Positions 32,805 through 41,125 of a stretch of 64,000 nt of DNA are shown here, piece after piece. Position 1 is the first letter of the stretch, and the number at the start of each line of letters is the position of its first letter. The DNA lies in NCBI GenBank assembly GCA_025462885.1, contig JAOAPN010000014.1, positions 620,001-684,000 of the forward strand. Reading direction: 5' to 3'. Both the position numbers and the translations under genes were made by a program. The notes beneath the pieces were generated by a model. That model ran no database searches. It saw only the letters and a program-made list of their open reading frames with translations, and was not told the DNA's origin. Source of the DNA: Acidobacteriaceae bacterium. Lineage in GTDB: Bacteria; Acidobacteriota; Terriglobia; Terriglobales; Acidobacteriaceae.

Positions 32805-33344
32805 ATGGTTCGACTTGATCCCGATGCAGAGAATGGGCTGGCGCCGGAGCCCGACGTCCGCGAACGGCCTTCTGAATCTGTCGAGGATGGTGATGCGCTG
32901 GGTGCTGCGGCTCGTGATGCTGCAGTAGAGCAGGAGCGTAGGGACATGGAGAATAAAGCGGCCGCAGCTCGCGTCCCTGTAGTGCTTAAGTCCCCGTGGT
33001 ACACCTACATCGTCGGGGAGGGTGTCGATGTCCGCCGACCGGGTATTTATGTGTGGACGATTGAAGGCCGCGGCTCCTATGTCGGCAGATACAGAAGCAT
33101 TACACGACCGACACGAGAGTACGCGGACACCCTGCGCAAGATGCTGCAGGAAGATCGCCGTCGCAGGGCCACACCCGGCACCTACCGCAGGATTCATTAC
33201 GAGTTGAAGTTAGCCTACGAAGAGATGCGACCGATCACGTTGACGATCCGCGCGAATGCAAATGCATCGGATAGCGAGCGCCTCGAGCGTGAACTGGTGG
33301 CCGAGTACGGTGCGTTGAAGCAGAGTCTGAATGGTGCTGCCTGA
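32805..33344 (+). CDS. GIY-YIG-like nuclease-fold protein
   Basis: The 179-residue protein has an acidic, low-complexity N-terminal third and a C-terminal region resembling a GIY-YIG domain. GIY and YVG are nine residues apart (PGIYVWTIEGRGSYVGRYR), followed by Arg residues and a Glu near the end (ERLERELVAEYGALKQ), as in this nuclease fold. Many members cut DNA, but divergent ones are not tested. No signal peptide. The ATG has AAGGA six bases upstream. Its place between uxaC and the LarA-like gene is unexpected for a nuclease. The domain call is by motif spacing only. Confidence 0.6.
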   Translation: MVRLDPDAENGLAPEPDVRERPSESVEDGDALGAAARDAAVEQERRDMENKAAAARVPVVLKSPWYTYIVGEGVDVRRPGIYVWTIEGRGSYVGRYRSITRPTREYADTLRKMLQEDRRRRATPGTYRRIHYELKLAYEEMRPITLTIRANANASDSERLERELVAEYGALKQSLNGAA

Positions 33345-33442
33345 AGTGCTGTTGAAGTAAGCCCCGCACCATTTCCTCTGGCGTGCAGTCGCCGCCGTTC
33401 CTGGCTTTTAGGGGATGCCACCACGGAGTAAGATTGGAAGCC

Positions 33443-34717
33443 ATGAGTCTTTTTTTTGCTGCCGGATCACCGAATACCGAGATGTCTTCCGCCGAGTTAC
33501 GGGCGAACCTTTTCACCGCGCTTGAGGCGCTGGGAGAGCGTAAGAAGGTGCTGGCGGTTCCGCCGGATTTTACGCGGATGCACTCGCAGAGCGGGGTGCT
33601 GACGGAGCTGGCGTGGGAGTTCTACGGGGAGAAACTGGTGGACGTTCTGCCGGCGCTGGGAACGCATAAGGCGATGTCGGATGTGGAGATCGCCACGATG
33701 TTCGGAGCGACTCCGCGCGGCCTGTTCCGGGTGCATGACTGGCGAAACGATATTGTGACGCTGGGTGAGGTTCCGAGCGAGTTCATGCTGGAGGTGAGCG
33801 AAGGGAAGCTGGACTTCCCCTGGCCGGCACAGGTGAACAAACTGCTGCGGGATGGTGGGCATGATCTGATTCTGTCGATCGGGCAGGTGGTTCCGCACGA
33901 AGTGGTTGGGATGGCGAACGGCAATAAGAATATTTTTGTGGGTACGGGTGGCGTGCAGGGAATTCATCGCTCGCACTACCTGGGTGCTGTCTACGGCATG
34001 GAGCGGATGATGGGACGCGCGGATACGCCGGTTCGCAAGGTGCTGAATTATGCGAGCGAGCACTTCGCGCAGAATATGCCGATCGTGTACGTCCAGACGG
34101 TCGTGGGAAAAAACGCCGCGGGCAAGCTGGTGGTGCGGGGCCTGTATGTGGGCGACGACTCGGAGTGCTTTGAGAAGGCGGCTGAACTCGCGCTGAAGGT
34201 GAACTTTCTGATGATGGACCGGGAGATCAAGAAGGCGGTCGTGTTTCTGGATCCGCACGAGTTCAGGAGCACCTGGCTTGGTAACAAGAGCGTCTACCGG
34301 ACGCGCATGGCGCTGGCGAACGATGCCGAGTTGATCGTGCTGGCACCAGGGGTTCATGAGTTTGGCGAGGATGCGGCGATCGATGTGCTGATCCGGAAGT
34401 ATGGCTACTGCGGGACGCCCGCGACGCTTGAGGCCGTGAAGACGGATCCTGAGCTCGCGAAGAACTTGAGCGCTGCGGCCCATCTCATCCACGGGTCCAG
34501 CGAGGGACGCTTTACGATTCGGTACTGCCCTGGGCACCTGACCCGGGAGGAGATCGAGGCGGCTCACTTCGAGTACGGCGATCTGGCAGAGTACACGGCG
34601 AAGTACGACCCTAAGGTTCTGAAAGACGGTTGGAATGTGGTGGATGGCGAGGAGATTTTTTATATTTCCAACCCGGGATTGGGGCTCTGGGCGTACGAGG
34701 GTCGATTCAAGAGCTGA
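33443..34717 (+). CDS. LarA family nickel-pincer-dependent hydroxyacid racemase/epimerase
   Basis: The 424-residue protein belongs to the LarA (DUF2088) family. The residues that hold the nickel-pincer cofactor in Lactobacillus LarA are at matching spacing: His75 in GTHKAM (LarA His108), His152 in VVPHEVVG (His174), Lys162 (Lys184, exactly ten residues on) and His178 (His200, sixteen further). The enzyme therefore looks competent. Relatives racemise lactate, malate or phenyllactate, and some epimerise gluconate at C2. Lying between uxaC and uxaE, it probably acts on an aldonic or uronic acid. The start is the ATG at 33443; the upstream site is weak. Cofactor genes larE, larC and larB lie 3-7 kb downstream on the other strand. 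Confidence 0.9.
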   Translation: MSLFFAAGSPNTEMSSAELRANLFTALEALGERKKVLAVPPDFTRMHSQSGVLTELAWEFYGEKLVDVLPALGTHKAMSDVEIATMFGATPRGLFRVHDWRNDIVTLGEVPSEFMLEVSEGKLDFPWPAQVNKLLRDGGHDLILSIGQVVPHEVVGMANGNKNIFVGTGGVQGIHRSHYLGAVYGMERMMGRADTPVRKVLNYASEHFAQNMPIVYVQTVVGKNAAGKLVVRGLYVGDDSECFEKAAELALKVNFLMMDREIKKAVVFLDPHEFRSTWLGNKSVYRTRMALANDAELIVLAPGVHEFGEDAAIDVLIRKYGYCGTPATLEAVKTDPELAKNLSAAAHLIHGSSEGRFTIRYCPGHLTREEIEAAHFEYGDLAEYTAKYDPKVLKDGWNVVDGEEIFYISNPGLGLWAYEGRFKS

Positions 34718-34809
34718 TGGAGTTGCGGGTTGCGTGGTTGAATCGGTATGCTTGGACGGCTGAGTAGTGGTTAGACCAATTAATTTTCTGACGAAAGAGA
34801 AGAAAACAC

Positions 34810-36072
34810 ATGAGTGATGGATTGAAACTTCCACGGTTTTCGGTCGGAGTGGGCGACCGGTTTGCGCATCAGGCGAAGGCACAGTTGGCGGCTTGTATTC
34901 TGGCGGCGGACGCAGGGGTCGAGGTGGTGCCGGTTTGGAACAAGTCCAACCGTGAGCACATGATTATCGGCTCGGAGCCGAGCAATACGCGGATTGCGGC
35001 GGATGCAGCGGTGAAGGAGTTGGGTTGGACGAAGCCGTACTTCCTGGATGCAGACCACATCAATCTGAAGACGGTAGGACGGTTCCTGGGGCCTTGCGAC
35101 TTCTTTACGCTCGACGTGGCGGACCTGATCGGTCAGCCCGCGAAGCCGGAGGATGTGGACGCGTTCGTGGCTGGACACCCGGAGCTGGTCGGGACGGTGA
35201 CCATTCCAAAGATCGTGGAGCCTTTCAAGACGGACGAGGCGTTCGTGAAGGGTGTGGCGAACAAGTTCCTGGCGGCGGTCAAACATGCCGGCGAGATCTA
35301 TCGTCTGCTGGTCGAGAAGAAGGGTGAAGGGAAGTTCGTGCCGGAAGTTTCGATGGACGAGACGGACTATCCGCAGACCCCGGTTGAGTTGCTGATTATC
35401 CTCGCGATGATCGCGGACGAGAAGATTCCGATCCAGACGATTGCGCCGAAGTTTACGGGCCGCTTTAACAAGGGCGTGGACTACGTCGGCGATGTGTCGC
35501 AGTTTACGAAGGAGTTCAACGAAGATCTGGCGGCGATTGCGTTTGCGATCAAGACCTACGGTCTGCCGGAGAATTTGAAGTTGAGCGTGCATTCGGGCTC
35601 GGATAAGTTTTCGATCTACAAGGCGATTCATGATGCGGTGATCGCGTTTGGCGCCGGCGTGCACCTGAAGACAGCCGGAACAACCTGGCTCGAGGAATTG
35701 ATCGGCCTTGCAGAGGCAGGCGGCACCGGGTTGGAGATCGCCAAGGAAGTTTATTCGGAGGCGTTGAGCCACAAGGATGAGTTGACTGGCCCCTACGCCA
35801 CGGTCATCGACATCGACGACAGCAAGCTGCCGACCGCGGAAGCAGTGAACGGCTGGACGAGCGAGCAGTTCACGAGTGCTCTGCGGCATGACCAGTCGAA
35901 TCCGGCGTACAACCAGAGCTTCCGGCAGTTGCTGCATGTGGGTTTCAAGGTTGCGGCTAAGATGGGTGACCGGTATTTGAACGCGCTTGAGGCCAACGAG
36001 GAAGTTGTTGCGAAGAATGTCACGACGAACCTCTTCGAGCGGCATATCAAGCCTGTGTTCCTGGGACTCTAA
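34810..36072 (+). CDS. uxaE: Tagaturonate epimerase
   Basis: The 420-residue enzyme matches the UxaE family first described in Thermotoga, which converts tagaturonate to fructuronate and joins galacturonate to the glucuronate branch. Marks are the N-terminal VGVGDRFAHQAKAQL, the FLDADHINLKTVGRF block, VSMDETDYPQTPVELL and the late SVHSGSDKFSIYKAIH segment. The length is normal and there is no signal peptide. GAAAGAGAAG precedes the ATG. The next gene begins within 40 bases. Assignment is by family resemblance and is supported by context. Confidence 0.92.
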   Translation: MSDGLKLPRFSVGVGDRFAHQAKAQLAACILAADAGVEVVPVWNKSNREHMIIGSEPSNTRIAADAAVKELGWTKPYFLDADHINLKTVGRFLGPCDFFTLDVADLIGQPAKPEDVDAFVAGHPELVGTVTIPKIVEPFKTDEAFVKGVANKFLAAVKHAGEIYRLLVEKKGEGKFVPEVSMDETDYPQTPVELLIILAMIADEKIPIQTIAPKFTGRFNKGVDYVGDVSQFTKEFNEDLAAIAFAIKTYGLPENLKLSVHSGSDKFSIYKAIHDAVIAFGAGVHLKTAGTTWLEELIGLAEAGGTGLEIAKEVYSEALSHKDELTGPYATVIDIDDSKLPTAEAVNGWTSEQFTSALRHDQSNPAYNQSFRQLLHVGFKVAAKMGDRYLNALEANEEVVAKNVTTNLFERHIKPVFLGL

Positions 36073-36111
36073 GTACAGTTGGTAGGTGTGAGTTTTGAGA
36101 ATAGGGTGGCG

Positions 36112-36621
36112 ATGATTGTTGTTTTGATGGGCGTCAGTGGATCGGGGAAGACGACGATTGGGACGCTGCTGGCGGCCCGGACGGGTACGATGTTTGCGGA
36201 TGCGGATGATTATCATCCGCCCGCGAACAAGCTGAAGATGGCGTCGGGACAGCCTTTGAATGACGATGATCGCCAGCCCTGGCTCGAAGAGCTCAACCGC
36301 GTGCTGCGCGGCTGGTTGGCGGCTGGCGAGGGTGGAGTGATGGCCTGTTCTGCCTTGAAGGAAAAATATCGCGTGACACTCAGTGCGGGAATGCCTGCGG
36401 GTACGGTTCATTTTGTACTACTGGATGGTTCGCCTGAGTTGATAGCAGAGCGGCTGGCAGCGCGGAAGCATGAGTTCATGACGCCGAAACTGCTGGCAAG
36501 CCAGTTCGCCACGCTGGAGACCCCGGCAGACGCGGTCCGCGTTGTGAACGACCGTGAACCGGATCAGGTGGTGGATGAGATCCTCGCACATGTTAAGGCT
36601 GGATCCGCTGCACAAGAATAA
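36112..36621 (+). CDS. gntK: Gluconokinase
   Basis: The 169-residue kinase phosphorylates D-gluconate to 6-phosphogluconate. The P-loop is VVLMGVSGSGKTT at the N-terminus, then FADADDYHPPANKLKMASGQ and the LNDDDRQPWLEELNR substrate block; ACSALKEKYR gives the lid region. It is a normal GntK-type enzyme. I chose the ATG at 36112; a TTG 33 bases upstream would add 11 residues with no family match. It lies between uxaE and kduD, and the short gaps suggest one transcript. Gluconate may come from a linked oxidation step or from the LarA-like epimerase. Confidence 0.94.
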   Translation: MIVVLMGVSGSGKTTIGTLLAARTGTMFADADDYHPPANKLKMASGQPLNDDDRQPWLEELNRVLRGWLAAGEGGVMACSALKEKYRVTLSAGMPAGTVHFVLLDGSPELIAERLAARKHEFMTPKLLASQFATLETPADAVRVVNDREPDQVVDEILAHVKAGSAAQE

Positions 36622-36662
36622 TGTTACAAAGGCTGTTACAGAAACAAGAGAGAGGGATTTCG

Positions 36663-37439
36663 ATGGGGCATCCGCTGTTTGATCTGACTGGCAAGGTAGC
36701 TGTAGTTGTGGGGGGTACGTCCGGCATTGGGCTGGCGATGGCGATTGGATTAGCCGAGGCGGGGGCGGACGTCGTGGCGAGTTCGCGACGCGCGGAGCAG
36801 GTCGATGAGGCGGCAAGGGCCATCGAGGCCAAGGGACGCAGGGCTCTGCGTCTGACCTCGGATGTGGCGGATCGGACGACGCTCGAGGCGCTGCTTGAGG
36901 GAACGGTGAAGGAGTTCGGCAAGGTCGATATTCTGATCAACTGCGCGGGTAAGATCAAGCGTGCGCCGACCGTCGATTTTCCTGAGGATGTCTGGAACGA
37001 CATCATGGATACCAACGTAACGGGAACGCTGCGGGCCTGCCAGATCTTCGGTAAGCATATGCTGGAGCGTGGGTATGGAAAGATCATCAACATTGCTTCG
37101 TTGAACACGTTTGTGAGCTTGAAGGAAGTCACGGCTTATGCGGCGAGCAAGGCTGCTGTGGGCGCGCTCACACGTTCGCTGGCGGTCGAGTGGAGTTCGC
37201 TGGGCGTAACGGTGAATGCGATTGCCCCGGGTGTCTTCCGGACTGCGTTGAACCAGAAGCTGCTTGATGAGAGCGAGCGCGGCAAGGAGTTGAAAATGCG
37301 TACTCCCATGGGCCGCTTTGGCAAGACCGAGGAGTTGGTCGGTTCGGCTATCTTCCTAGCGAGCGATGCTTCCGCTTTTGTTACGGGTGAGATTCTCGTG
37401 GTGGACGGTGGATTCCTGGCGAGCGGTGTGAACCAGTAG
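36663..37439 (+). CDS. kduD: 2-dehydro-3-deoxy-D-gluconate 5-dehydrogenase, short-chain dehydrogenase
   Basis: The 258-residue protein is a classic SDR: TGxxxGIG as VVVGGTSGIGLAMA, NAG-like NCAGKIKRAP, the active Ser in NIASLNTFVSL, and Tyr-x-x-x-Lys as YAASKAAVGALTRSLAVEW. NCAGKIKRAP and the closing LVVDGGFLASGVNQ are typical of KduD, which acts on the deoxy-diketo sugar acids from pectin and glucuronan breakdown. GAGGG lies seven bases before the ATG. It closes the uronate run and is followed by a strong terminator. The exact substrate could also be a related gluconate. Confidence 0.9.
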   Translation: MGHPLFDLTGKVAVVVGGTSGIGLAMAIGLAEAGADVVASSRRAEQVDEAARAIEAKGRRALRLTSDVADRTTLEALLEGTVKEFGKVDILINCAGKIKRAPTVDFPEDVWNDIMDTNVTGTLRACQIFGKHMLERGYGKIINIASLNTFVSLKEVTAYAASKAAVGALTRSLAVEWSSLGVTVNAIAPGVFRTALNQKLLDESERGKELKMRTPMGRFGKTEELVGSAIFLASDASAFVTGEILVVDGGFLASGVNQ

Positions 37440-37466
37440 CAACGGATATTTTGCAGCAGATAATAG

Positions 37467-37497
37467 CGGGCAGGCCTATGGCTTGTCCGTTTTTATT
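37467..37497 (+). terminator. Terminator at the end of the uronate run
   Basis: CGGGCAGGCC pairs with GGCTTGTCCG (two G-U pairs, loop of three) and is followed by TTTTTATTT, 28 bases after the kduD stop. Confidence 0.85.
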
Positions 37498-37516
37498 TGG
37501 CCGCCGTTGTTGCATG

Positions 37517-37753
37517 CTAGTGCAAAATGGCGTGGTTTGTGGATGGACTGGATCTGCTTCGTTTTCGATAGATGACTGCCAGATTCGGAGGCACGATGGT
37601 AAGGAAGAGGATCAAAAGCGCAACGTACTCTGAGACGCGCATCTGTCCGATGTGGTGGAGAAACAGGCCCAGGGCGATCAAGAGGCAGGTCGCGGAGACG
37701 GCTACAAATTTTGCAAGGGTTTTAGCCCAGGGGCGATTGTCGTAGGGCAGCAT
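37517..37753 (-). CDS. Small two-helix membrane protein
   Basis: The 78-residue protein has two clear hydrophobic helices (FVAVSATCLLIALGLFLHHI and EYVALLILFLTIVPPNLAVI), a short loop between them and a basic tail (YRKRSRSS). AAGGA lies eight bases before its ATG, so I accept it as a real gene. It is downstream of larB on the same strand with a 112-base gap, but no link to nickel can be read. No known family recognised. Confidence 0.6.
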   Translation of the reverse strand: MLPYDNRPWAKTLAKFVAVSATCLLIALGLFLHHIGQMRVSEYVALLILFLTIVPPNLAVIYRKRSRSSPSTNHAILH

Positions 37754-37865
37754 GGCGGACTTCCTTGGAATGACCTGAAGACTCGATCAACCACTCAGGC
37801 CCTTCGGCAGGAGTATAGGCTTCGCTGAAAAGTAACGTCAATCCATGTTGCCTGGCTTTAGCGTC

Positions 37866-38621
37866 CTAGTCTGCGGCGGCGCGTGCGATCAGGGTTGCGG
37901 TGTAGGCCGCGCCGAAGCCGTTGTCGATGTTAACGACCGTAACATTTGGGCTGCAGGAGTTCAGCATTCCGAGAAGTGCAGCAGCCCCGGAGAATGATGC
38001 TCCATAGCCGACGGAGGTGGGGACAGCGATGACGGGGACGGCAACCAGGCCTCCGACGACGGAGGGGAGCGCGCCTTCCATCCCTGCACAGACGATCACT
38101 GCATCGGCCTCAAGAAGTTGATCGCGGACGGCGAGGAGGCGGTGGAGGCCAGCTACGCCTACATCGTAGAGACGGGTGACGCGGGTACCGAAGAGTTCGG
38201 CGCTGATCGCGGCTTCCTCGGCTACGGGCAGGTCGCTGGTGCCTGCGCAGAGGATGGCGATGTGGCCGCGTGGCTCGGCGGCAGGGGACTGGCGGAGGGT
38301 CAGGGCGCGGGCTTCGGGATGATATTGGGCGGCGGGCGTTTCAGACTGGACAGCGGCGGCGTGTTCAGCCGTGGCGCGTGTGGCGAGGACGTCCGCGCCG
38401 GTGGCGGCCATGCGGGCGAAGATCTCGGCGGTCTGGGCGGGGGTCTTGCCGGCGGCGTAGATGACCTCGGGCAGACCAGTGCGAAGGGCACGGTGATGGT
38501 CGATACGGGCGTGCCCAATATCTTCAAATGGCAGCGTGGCAAGGCGCGCGGAGGCTTCCGTAGGAGTGAGTTTGCCACGTTCTATTTCGGCGAGCAGTTC
38601 GAGGAGCGTTGCAGGATTCAT
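37866..38621 (-). CDS. larB: Nickel-pincer cofactor biosynthesis protein LarB
   Basis: The 251-residue protein resembles PurE-like AIR carboxylases, as LarB does. LarB carboxylates nicotinic acid adenine dinucleotide and cleaves off AMP, the first step to the pincer cofactor. Visible marks are IAILCAGTSDLPVAEEAA, the YDVGVAGLHRLLA block, VCAGMEGALPSVVGGLV and the SVGYGASFSG loop. Its ATG overlaps the larC stop as ATGA, indicating translational coupling. The frame continues upstream over larC, but that is the overlapping gene. It is the third gene of a larE-larC-larB run and serves the LarA-like enzyme on the opposite strand. Confidence 0.95.
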   Translation of the reverse strand: MNPATLLELLAEIERGKLTPTEASARLATLPFEDIGHARIDHHRALRTGLPEVIYAAGKTPAQTAEIFARMAATGADVLATRATAEHAAAVQSETPAAQYHPEARALTLRQSPAAEPRGHIAILCAGTSDLPVAEEAAISAELFGTRVTRLYDVGVAGLHRLLAVRDQLLEADAVIVCAGMEGALPSVVGGLVAVPVIAVPTSVGYGASFSGAAALLGMLNSCSPNVTVVNIDNGFGAAYTATLIARAAAD

Positions 38622-40075
38622 TGGGCCTTGCCGGTGAGATAAGCGGAGTTTGCTGCCTGGATCACTTGTTTCACAGGAACATTGTGAGCGGCAGAGGCAG
38701 CGCGACAATCTTCGAACTCGGGTGCGGTGTTGAGTACTTCGCCGTTGAGTGAGCCGATCTTGATGCGGATGTTGCCGTAAGGGGTCGAGACATTGACGTG
38801 GGCACGATCGAGGCAGGCGCGTTGCTCGCGCCGGATACGAAGACCGAGGGTGCTGGTCTCGGAGAGTAGCAGACGTTGGAGCGCCGGGGCGTGGGCGTCG
38901 TCGGTGAGGATGGTGATGAGGGTGCCGAGGCGGCCCTTCTTCATATGGACGGAGGTACACATGACGTCGAAGGCGCCCTTCGCGAAGGCTTGTTCGGTGA
39001 CGTGGGCGAGAATCTGGGGGGAGAGGTCGTCGAGGGCGGTTTCGAGGATGGTTACGGAGTTCGTTTCGTCGATGGTGGGGTTGGATACCCGCGTTCCAAG
39101 ATCGGGGCGTGGGGCATCCGCTTCAGAATCGCCGATGGAGAGACGGAGGACATTGGGGAAGTCTTTGGGATTGCGGGTGCCGGCTCCGTAGCCGATGTGG
39201 GAGACGCGCATGGCAGGTTGAGGGCCGAAGGTTGGGTCGAGGGCGCGGAGAATCGCGGCGCCGGTGGGAGTGACAAGTTCTTTTTGGATATGGGCGGAGT
39301 AGGTGGGTATCCCGCGCAGGAGGTCGGCAGTAGCTGGAGCCGGAACGGGGAAGCGGCCATGGGCGCAGTCGACCATGCCGCCGCCGACGTTGAGAGGGGA
39401 AGAGACCCACTGGATGGGCTGACCGGTGTCGGCGAGGGCCTGGGTGTTGAGGGCGTGGATGCCGGCGCTGGCAGCTACGATGTCGACGATGGCGTCGACG
39501 GCTCCGACTTCGTGGAAGTGGATGTGCTCAATATCCACGTTGTGAATCCTGGCTTCGGAGGCGCCGAGGAGTTCGAAAGCCCGGATAGCGGTCTGTTGGA
39601 CCGGGGCGGCGAGGTCAGCGGACTGGATGAGTTCGCGAATAACGGTAAGCGAACGCCCGTGGGAGTGGCCGTCCTTATGGAGACGCAAGGTCTCCTGCTG
39701 TTCCTGTTGCTGGACGGATTCGTGCGCGTGAGAATGCGCTTCGGAGTGCGAATGGCTGTGCGCGTGTGACCCTGCCTCGGAATGGGAGTGCGACTCGGTG
39801 TGCGTAGAAGCGCTGGGAACCTCGGCGAGCTTTCCGTTCTCGAGGACGTGGACCTTCGTGGACGAGATACCGCTGCGGTCTACGGTTTCGATCCTCAGGG
39901 TGGCATCGAGGTTGAGAGTGGCAGTGGCTTTGTGGAGGATGGCTGGATCCACGCCGGCATCGATGAGAGCGGCCAGAAACATATCCCCGCTGATGCCTGC
40001 GAAGCAATCCAGATAGGCGATGCGACGGCTGCTTGGAACTGCGGACGCTTGCGGATTTTCCTGCTGATGGTGCAT
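38618..40075 (-). CDS. larC: Nickel insertion protein LarC, His-rich and unsplit
   Basis: The 485-residue protein inserts nickel into the pincer cofactor using CTP. It opens with the family block IAYLDCFAGISGDMFLAALI. A His-rich loop (about residues 92-118 plus HKDGHSH at 133-139) follows, which probably stores or hands over nickel, then HFHEVGAVDAIVDIVAA and VGGGMVDCAHGRFPVPAPAT. In L. plantarum larC needs a programmed frameshift; here it is one continuous frame. Residues 319-331 carry an inserted palindrome-coded peptide (see the repeat entry). It lies 36 bases after larE and overlaps larB by four bases. Confidence 0.95.
   Translation of the reverse strand: MHHQQENPQASAVPSSRRIAYLDCFAGISGDMFLAALIDAGVDPAILHKATATLNLDATLRIETVDRSGISSTKVHVLENGKLAEVPSASTHTESHSHSEAGSHAHSHSHSEAHSHAHESVQQQEQQETLRLHKDGHSHGRSLTVIRELIQSADLAAPVQQTAIRAFELLGASEARIHNVDIEHIHFHEVGAVDAIVDIVAASAGIHALNTQALADTGQPIQWVSSPLNVGGGMVDCAHGRFPVPAPATADLLRGIPTYSAHIQKELVTPTGAAILRALDPTFGPQPAMRVSHIGYGAGTRNPKDFPNVLRLSIGDSEADAPRPDLGTRVSNPTIDETNSVTILETALDDLSPQILAHVTEQAFAKGAFDVMCTSVHMKKGRLGTLITILTDDAHAPALQRLLLSETSTLGLRIRREQRACLDRAHVNVSTPYGNIRIKIGSLNGEVLNTAPEFEDCRAASAAHNVPVKQVIQAANSAYLTGKAQ
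39085..39120 (-). repeat. Palindromic element inserted in frame (copy 2)
   Basis: The arms CCCGCGTTCC/GGGGCGTGGG pair with three wobble pairs around a six-base loop. In the larC frame the element encodes DAPRPDLGTRVS, matching copy 1 at 18166. Over 36 aligned bases 28 are identical, and seven of the eight changes are transitions. Confidence 0.7.
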
Positions 40076-40111
40076 GTTGCTCCACTTGTATTTCTTACGC
40101 TACTCCACTGG

Positions 40112-40945
40112 TTATCGTGTTGTGGGAGTAATGGCGATCTGGGTGAGCGCATCGTTCATCGAGCCGGAGCGATAGCCCTGGGTGTCGAGGGTGATGTAGA
40201 GGAAGCCGAGGGGCTTCAGGGCCTGGGTGATCTGATCCAGAGCGTCGAGGCTGAGGGCGCGGGAGAGGTCTTCCCGGGCGATTTCGATGCGAGCCAGGTC
40301 GCCGTGGTGGCGGACGCGGACCTGCGTGAAGCCGAGGGTGTGGAGCGCTTCTTCGGCCTGCTCGACCTGCGAGAGGTTTTCGCGAGTTACGGCGCGGCCG
40401 TATTCGATTCTCGACGAGAGGCAGGCGCTGGCGGGTTTGTCGGCGAGGGAAAGTCCAGACTCGCGAGCGAGGGTGCGGATCTCCTGCTTGGTGAGCTGCG
40501 CGGTGACTAGAGGTGCGACGGCGTGGTGGAGAGCGGCGGCTTGTTGACCCGGGCGGAATTCGCCGCGGTCGTCAAGATTCATCCCGTAGGCGAGGTGTGC
40601 GAAGTTGCGAGCGGCACGGGCCTGCTCCATGTGGGTAAAGAGCTCGTCCTTGCAGTGGAAACAGCGCTGGGAGTCGTTGCGGATGTAGTCGGGTCGGTTC
40701 AGCTCGGAGGTCTGGAGGATGTGGGTGGGGATGGAGTGCTGGGCGGTGAAGGCGAGGGCGGCGGCGAGTTCGGCGCGAGGGAGAGAGGCGGAGTCGGCGA
40801 TGACGGCCAGCATGGAATTACCGAGAGCCTTGTATGAAGCGTAGGCGAGATAGGCAGAGTCGGTCCCGCCCGAGTAGGCGACGAGGACGGAACCGAGGTC
40901 GCGCAGGGTCTGTTGGAGCAGGGCGTGTTTTTCTGCCAGAGTCAT
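40112..40945 (-). CDS. larE: ATP-dependent sacrificial sulfur transferase LarE
   Basis: The 277-residue PP-loop enzyme adds sulfur to the pincer precursor. The ATP loop is SGGTDS at residues 25-30. The block PASACLSSRIEYG contains Cys175, aligned with Cys176 of L. plantarum LarE, which gives up its own sulfur. A separate CFHCKDELF pair (Cys95 and Cys98) is present. It lies first in the larE-larC-larB run. Only the dehydrogenase (dlgD-like) lies upstream, 180 bases away. Cytoplasmic; no signal peptide. Assignment is strong. Confidence 0.95.
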   Translation of the reverse strand: MTLAEKHALLQQTLRDLGSVLVAYSGGTDSAYLAYASYKALGNSMLAVIADSASLPRAELAAALAFTAQHSIPTHILQTSELNRPDYIRNDSQRCFHCKDELFTHMEQARAARNFAHLAYGMNLDDRGEFRPGQQAAALHHAVAPLVTAQLTKQEIRTLARESGLSLADKPASACLSSRIEYGRAVTRENLSQVEQAEEALHTLGFTQVRVRHHGDLARIEIAREDLSRALSLDALDQITQALKPLGFLYITLDTQGYRSGSMNDALTQIAITPTTR

Positions 40946-41125
40946 CTGAAGGTTAATGTTAGCTCACGGTTGGATGCGGGGAGCGGTTGAGAGGTTATGC
41001 CTTTGCTTAGGCAGGGTGTTGAACAGGGAAGTGCCCAGGCGCCCTAACGCCGGGCAGGCGCCACTTCGTGGGGTCTTGGACGCTTCGCGTAAGAGAAACG
41101 ATTTTATAGCGATGCGGAATCCGCT

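Noticed and set aside
34780..36411. A 543-codon minus-strand frame
   Set aside because: It covers uxaE and part of gntK in antisense and has no signature or ribosome-binding site.
41029..41078. Hairpin with two CAGGCGCC copies downstream of dlgD as a terminator
   Set aside because: The arms pair imperfectly and no T-run follows on the minus strand.
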